5,319 nt of DNA from Psychrilyobacter sp. (GTDB taxonomy: Bacteria > Fusobacteriota > Fusobacteriia > Fusobacteriales > Fusobacteriaceae). A program made the position numbers and the translations under genes. The DNA lies in the NCBI GenBank assembly GCA_023145315.1, contig JAGLEA010000251.1, positions 1 through 5,319 on the forward strand, read 5' to 3'. This document shows, in pieces, positions 5,051-5,319 of this stretch. Numbering within the stretch: the stretch's first letter is position 1; each line of letters starts with the position of its first letter. The notes under the pieces were generated by a model. The model did not search any database and was not told the origin of the DNA. It was given only the letters and a program-made list of their open reading frames with translations.

Positions 5051-5319
5051 ATGAATAAGATCGAAGGGAAAACAAAATATTTATTAGGACTGCAACATGT
5101 ATTGGCAATGTTTGGAGCTACTGTATTAGTTCCTTTTTTAACCGGGCTTAATCCATCTATTGCTCTATTAGCAGCAGGTGTAGGGACACTTATATTTCAC
5201 TTATGTACTAAAAAGATTGTACCAGTGTTTTTAGGTTCAAGTTTTGCCTTTATAGGAGCTATATCTTTAGTCTTAAAGCATGATGGAATAGGAGCTGTAA
5301 AAGCAGGGGTTATCTCAGC
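5051..5319 (+). CDS. uraA: Uracil permease (UraA/PyrP type, NCS2 family), 5' part only
   Basis: The reading frame opens at ATG 5051, 5 bases after a perfect GGAGG (5041-5045), and runs off the end of the window after 89 codons. The visible protein begins MNKIEGKTKYLLGLQHVLAM. It continues through FGATVLVPFLTGLNPS (21-36), a small-residue membrane segment AALLAAGVGTLIF-like at 38-50, and KKIVPVFLGSSFAFIGAI (54-71). The QH(V/L)(L/F)AMFGATVLVP and LGSSFAFI blocks are those of proton-coupled uracil transporters of the inner membrane. They separate it from the xanthine/uric-acid branch of the same family. The full protein should be about 400-430 residues with 14 membrane segments, so roughly four fifths is missing here only because the window ends. 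Expression is probably controlled through the promoter, inverted repeat and leader terminator just upstream. Confidence 0.93.
   Translation, partial: MNKIEGKTKYLLGLQHVLAMFGATVLVPFLTGLNPSIALLAAGVGTLIFHLCTKKIVPVFLGSSFAFIGAISLVLKHDGIGAVKAGVIS

Overview
The window is AT-rich, with strong GGAGG-type ribosome binding sites, AGA/AAA/TTA-rich codon use and short AT-rich intergenic gaps. It also carries genes that only a diderm with an LPS-type outer membrane needs: kdsB for activation of Kdo, and an MlaA-type outer-membrane lipoprotein. Low GC, Firmicute-like expression signals and outer-membrane genes together suggest Fusobacteriota (Fusobacterium, Cetobacterium, Ilyobacter or a relative). This is inferred from composition and gene content, because no rRNA or marker gene is present. 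A low-GC diderm Firmicute is the main alternative.

Layout: (1) An ald gene for alanine dehydrogenase (114-1232, +) sits behind a good sigma70-type promoter. (2) It converges on kdsB (1290-2027, -), and a 14-bp perfect hairpin at 1256-1286 probably terminates both. (3) Divergent from kdsB, behind a clear promoter, is a stand-alone 214-residue protein with a predicted N-terminal winged helix (2164-2808, +). It has its own terminator and no recognised function. (4) A two-gene operon follows: an exported alpha/beta hydrolase (2924-4189) overlapping mlaA by the ATGA tetranucleotide (mlaA 4186-4941). (5) The window ends in the first 89 codons of a uracil permease gene of the UraA type (from 5051). 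Its upstream region has a perfect TTGACA-N17-TATAAT promoter with an inverted repeat in the spacer, and then an intrinsic terminator between promoter and start codon.

How the genes fit together: kdsB and mlaA both serve the outer membrane, in LPS inner-core synthesis and in lipid asymmetry. The hydrolase is very likely exported to the same compartment as MlaA and translationally coupled to it, so a joint role in handling mislocalised phospholipid is a reasonable hypothesis. No mlaBCDEF genes are in view. Ald belongs to amino-acid catabolism and uraA to pyrimidine salvage; neither is obviously linked to the others.

Most worth a second look are the layered control region in front of uraA, the hydrolase-mlaA pair, and two slippage-prone tracts in the hydrolase gene (an AT dinucleotide run in the signal-peptide codons and a run of seven Gs). 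A change of one repeat unit in either tract would truncate the hydrolase and could also affect mlaA. No insertion sequence, CRISPR array, tRNA or rRNA was seen, and no gene-free stretch exceeds 140 bases.
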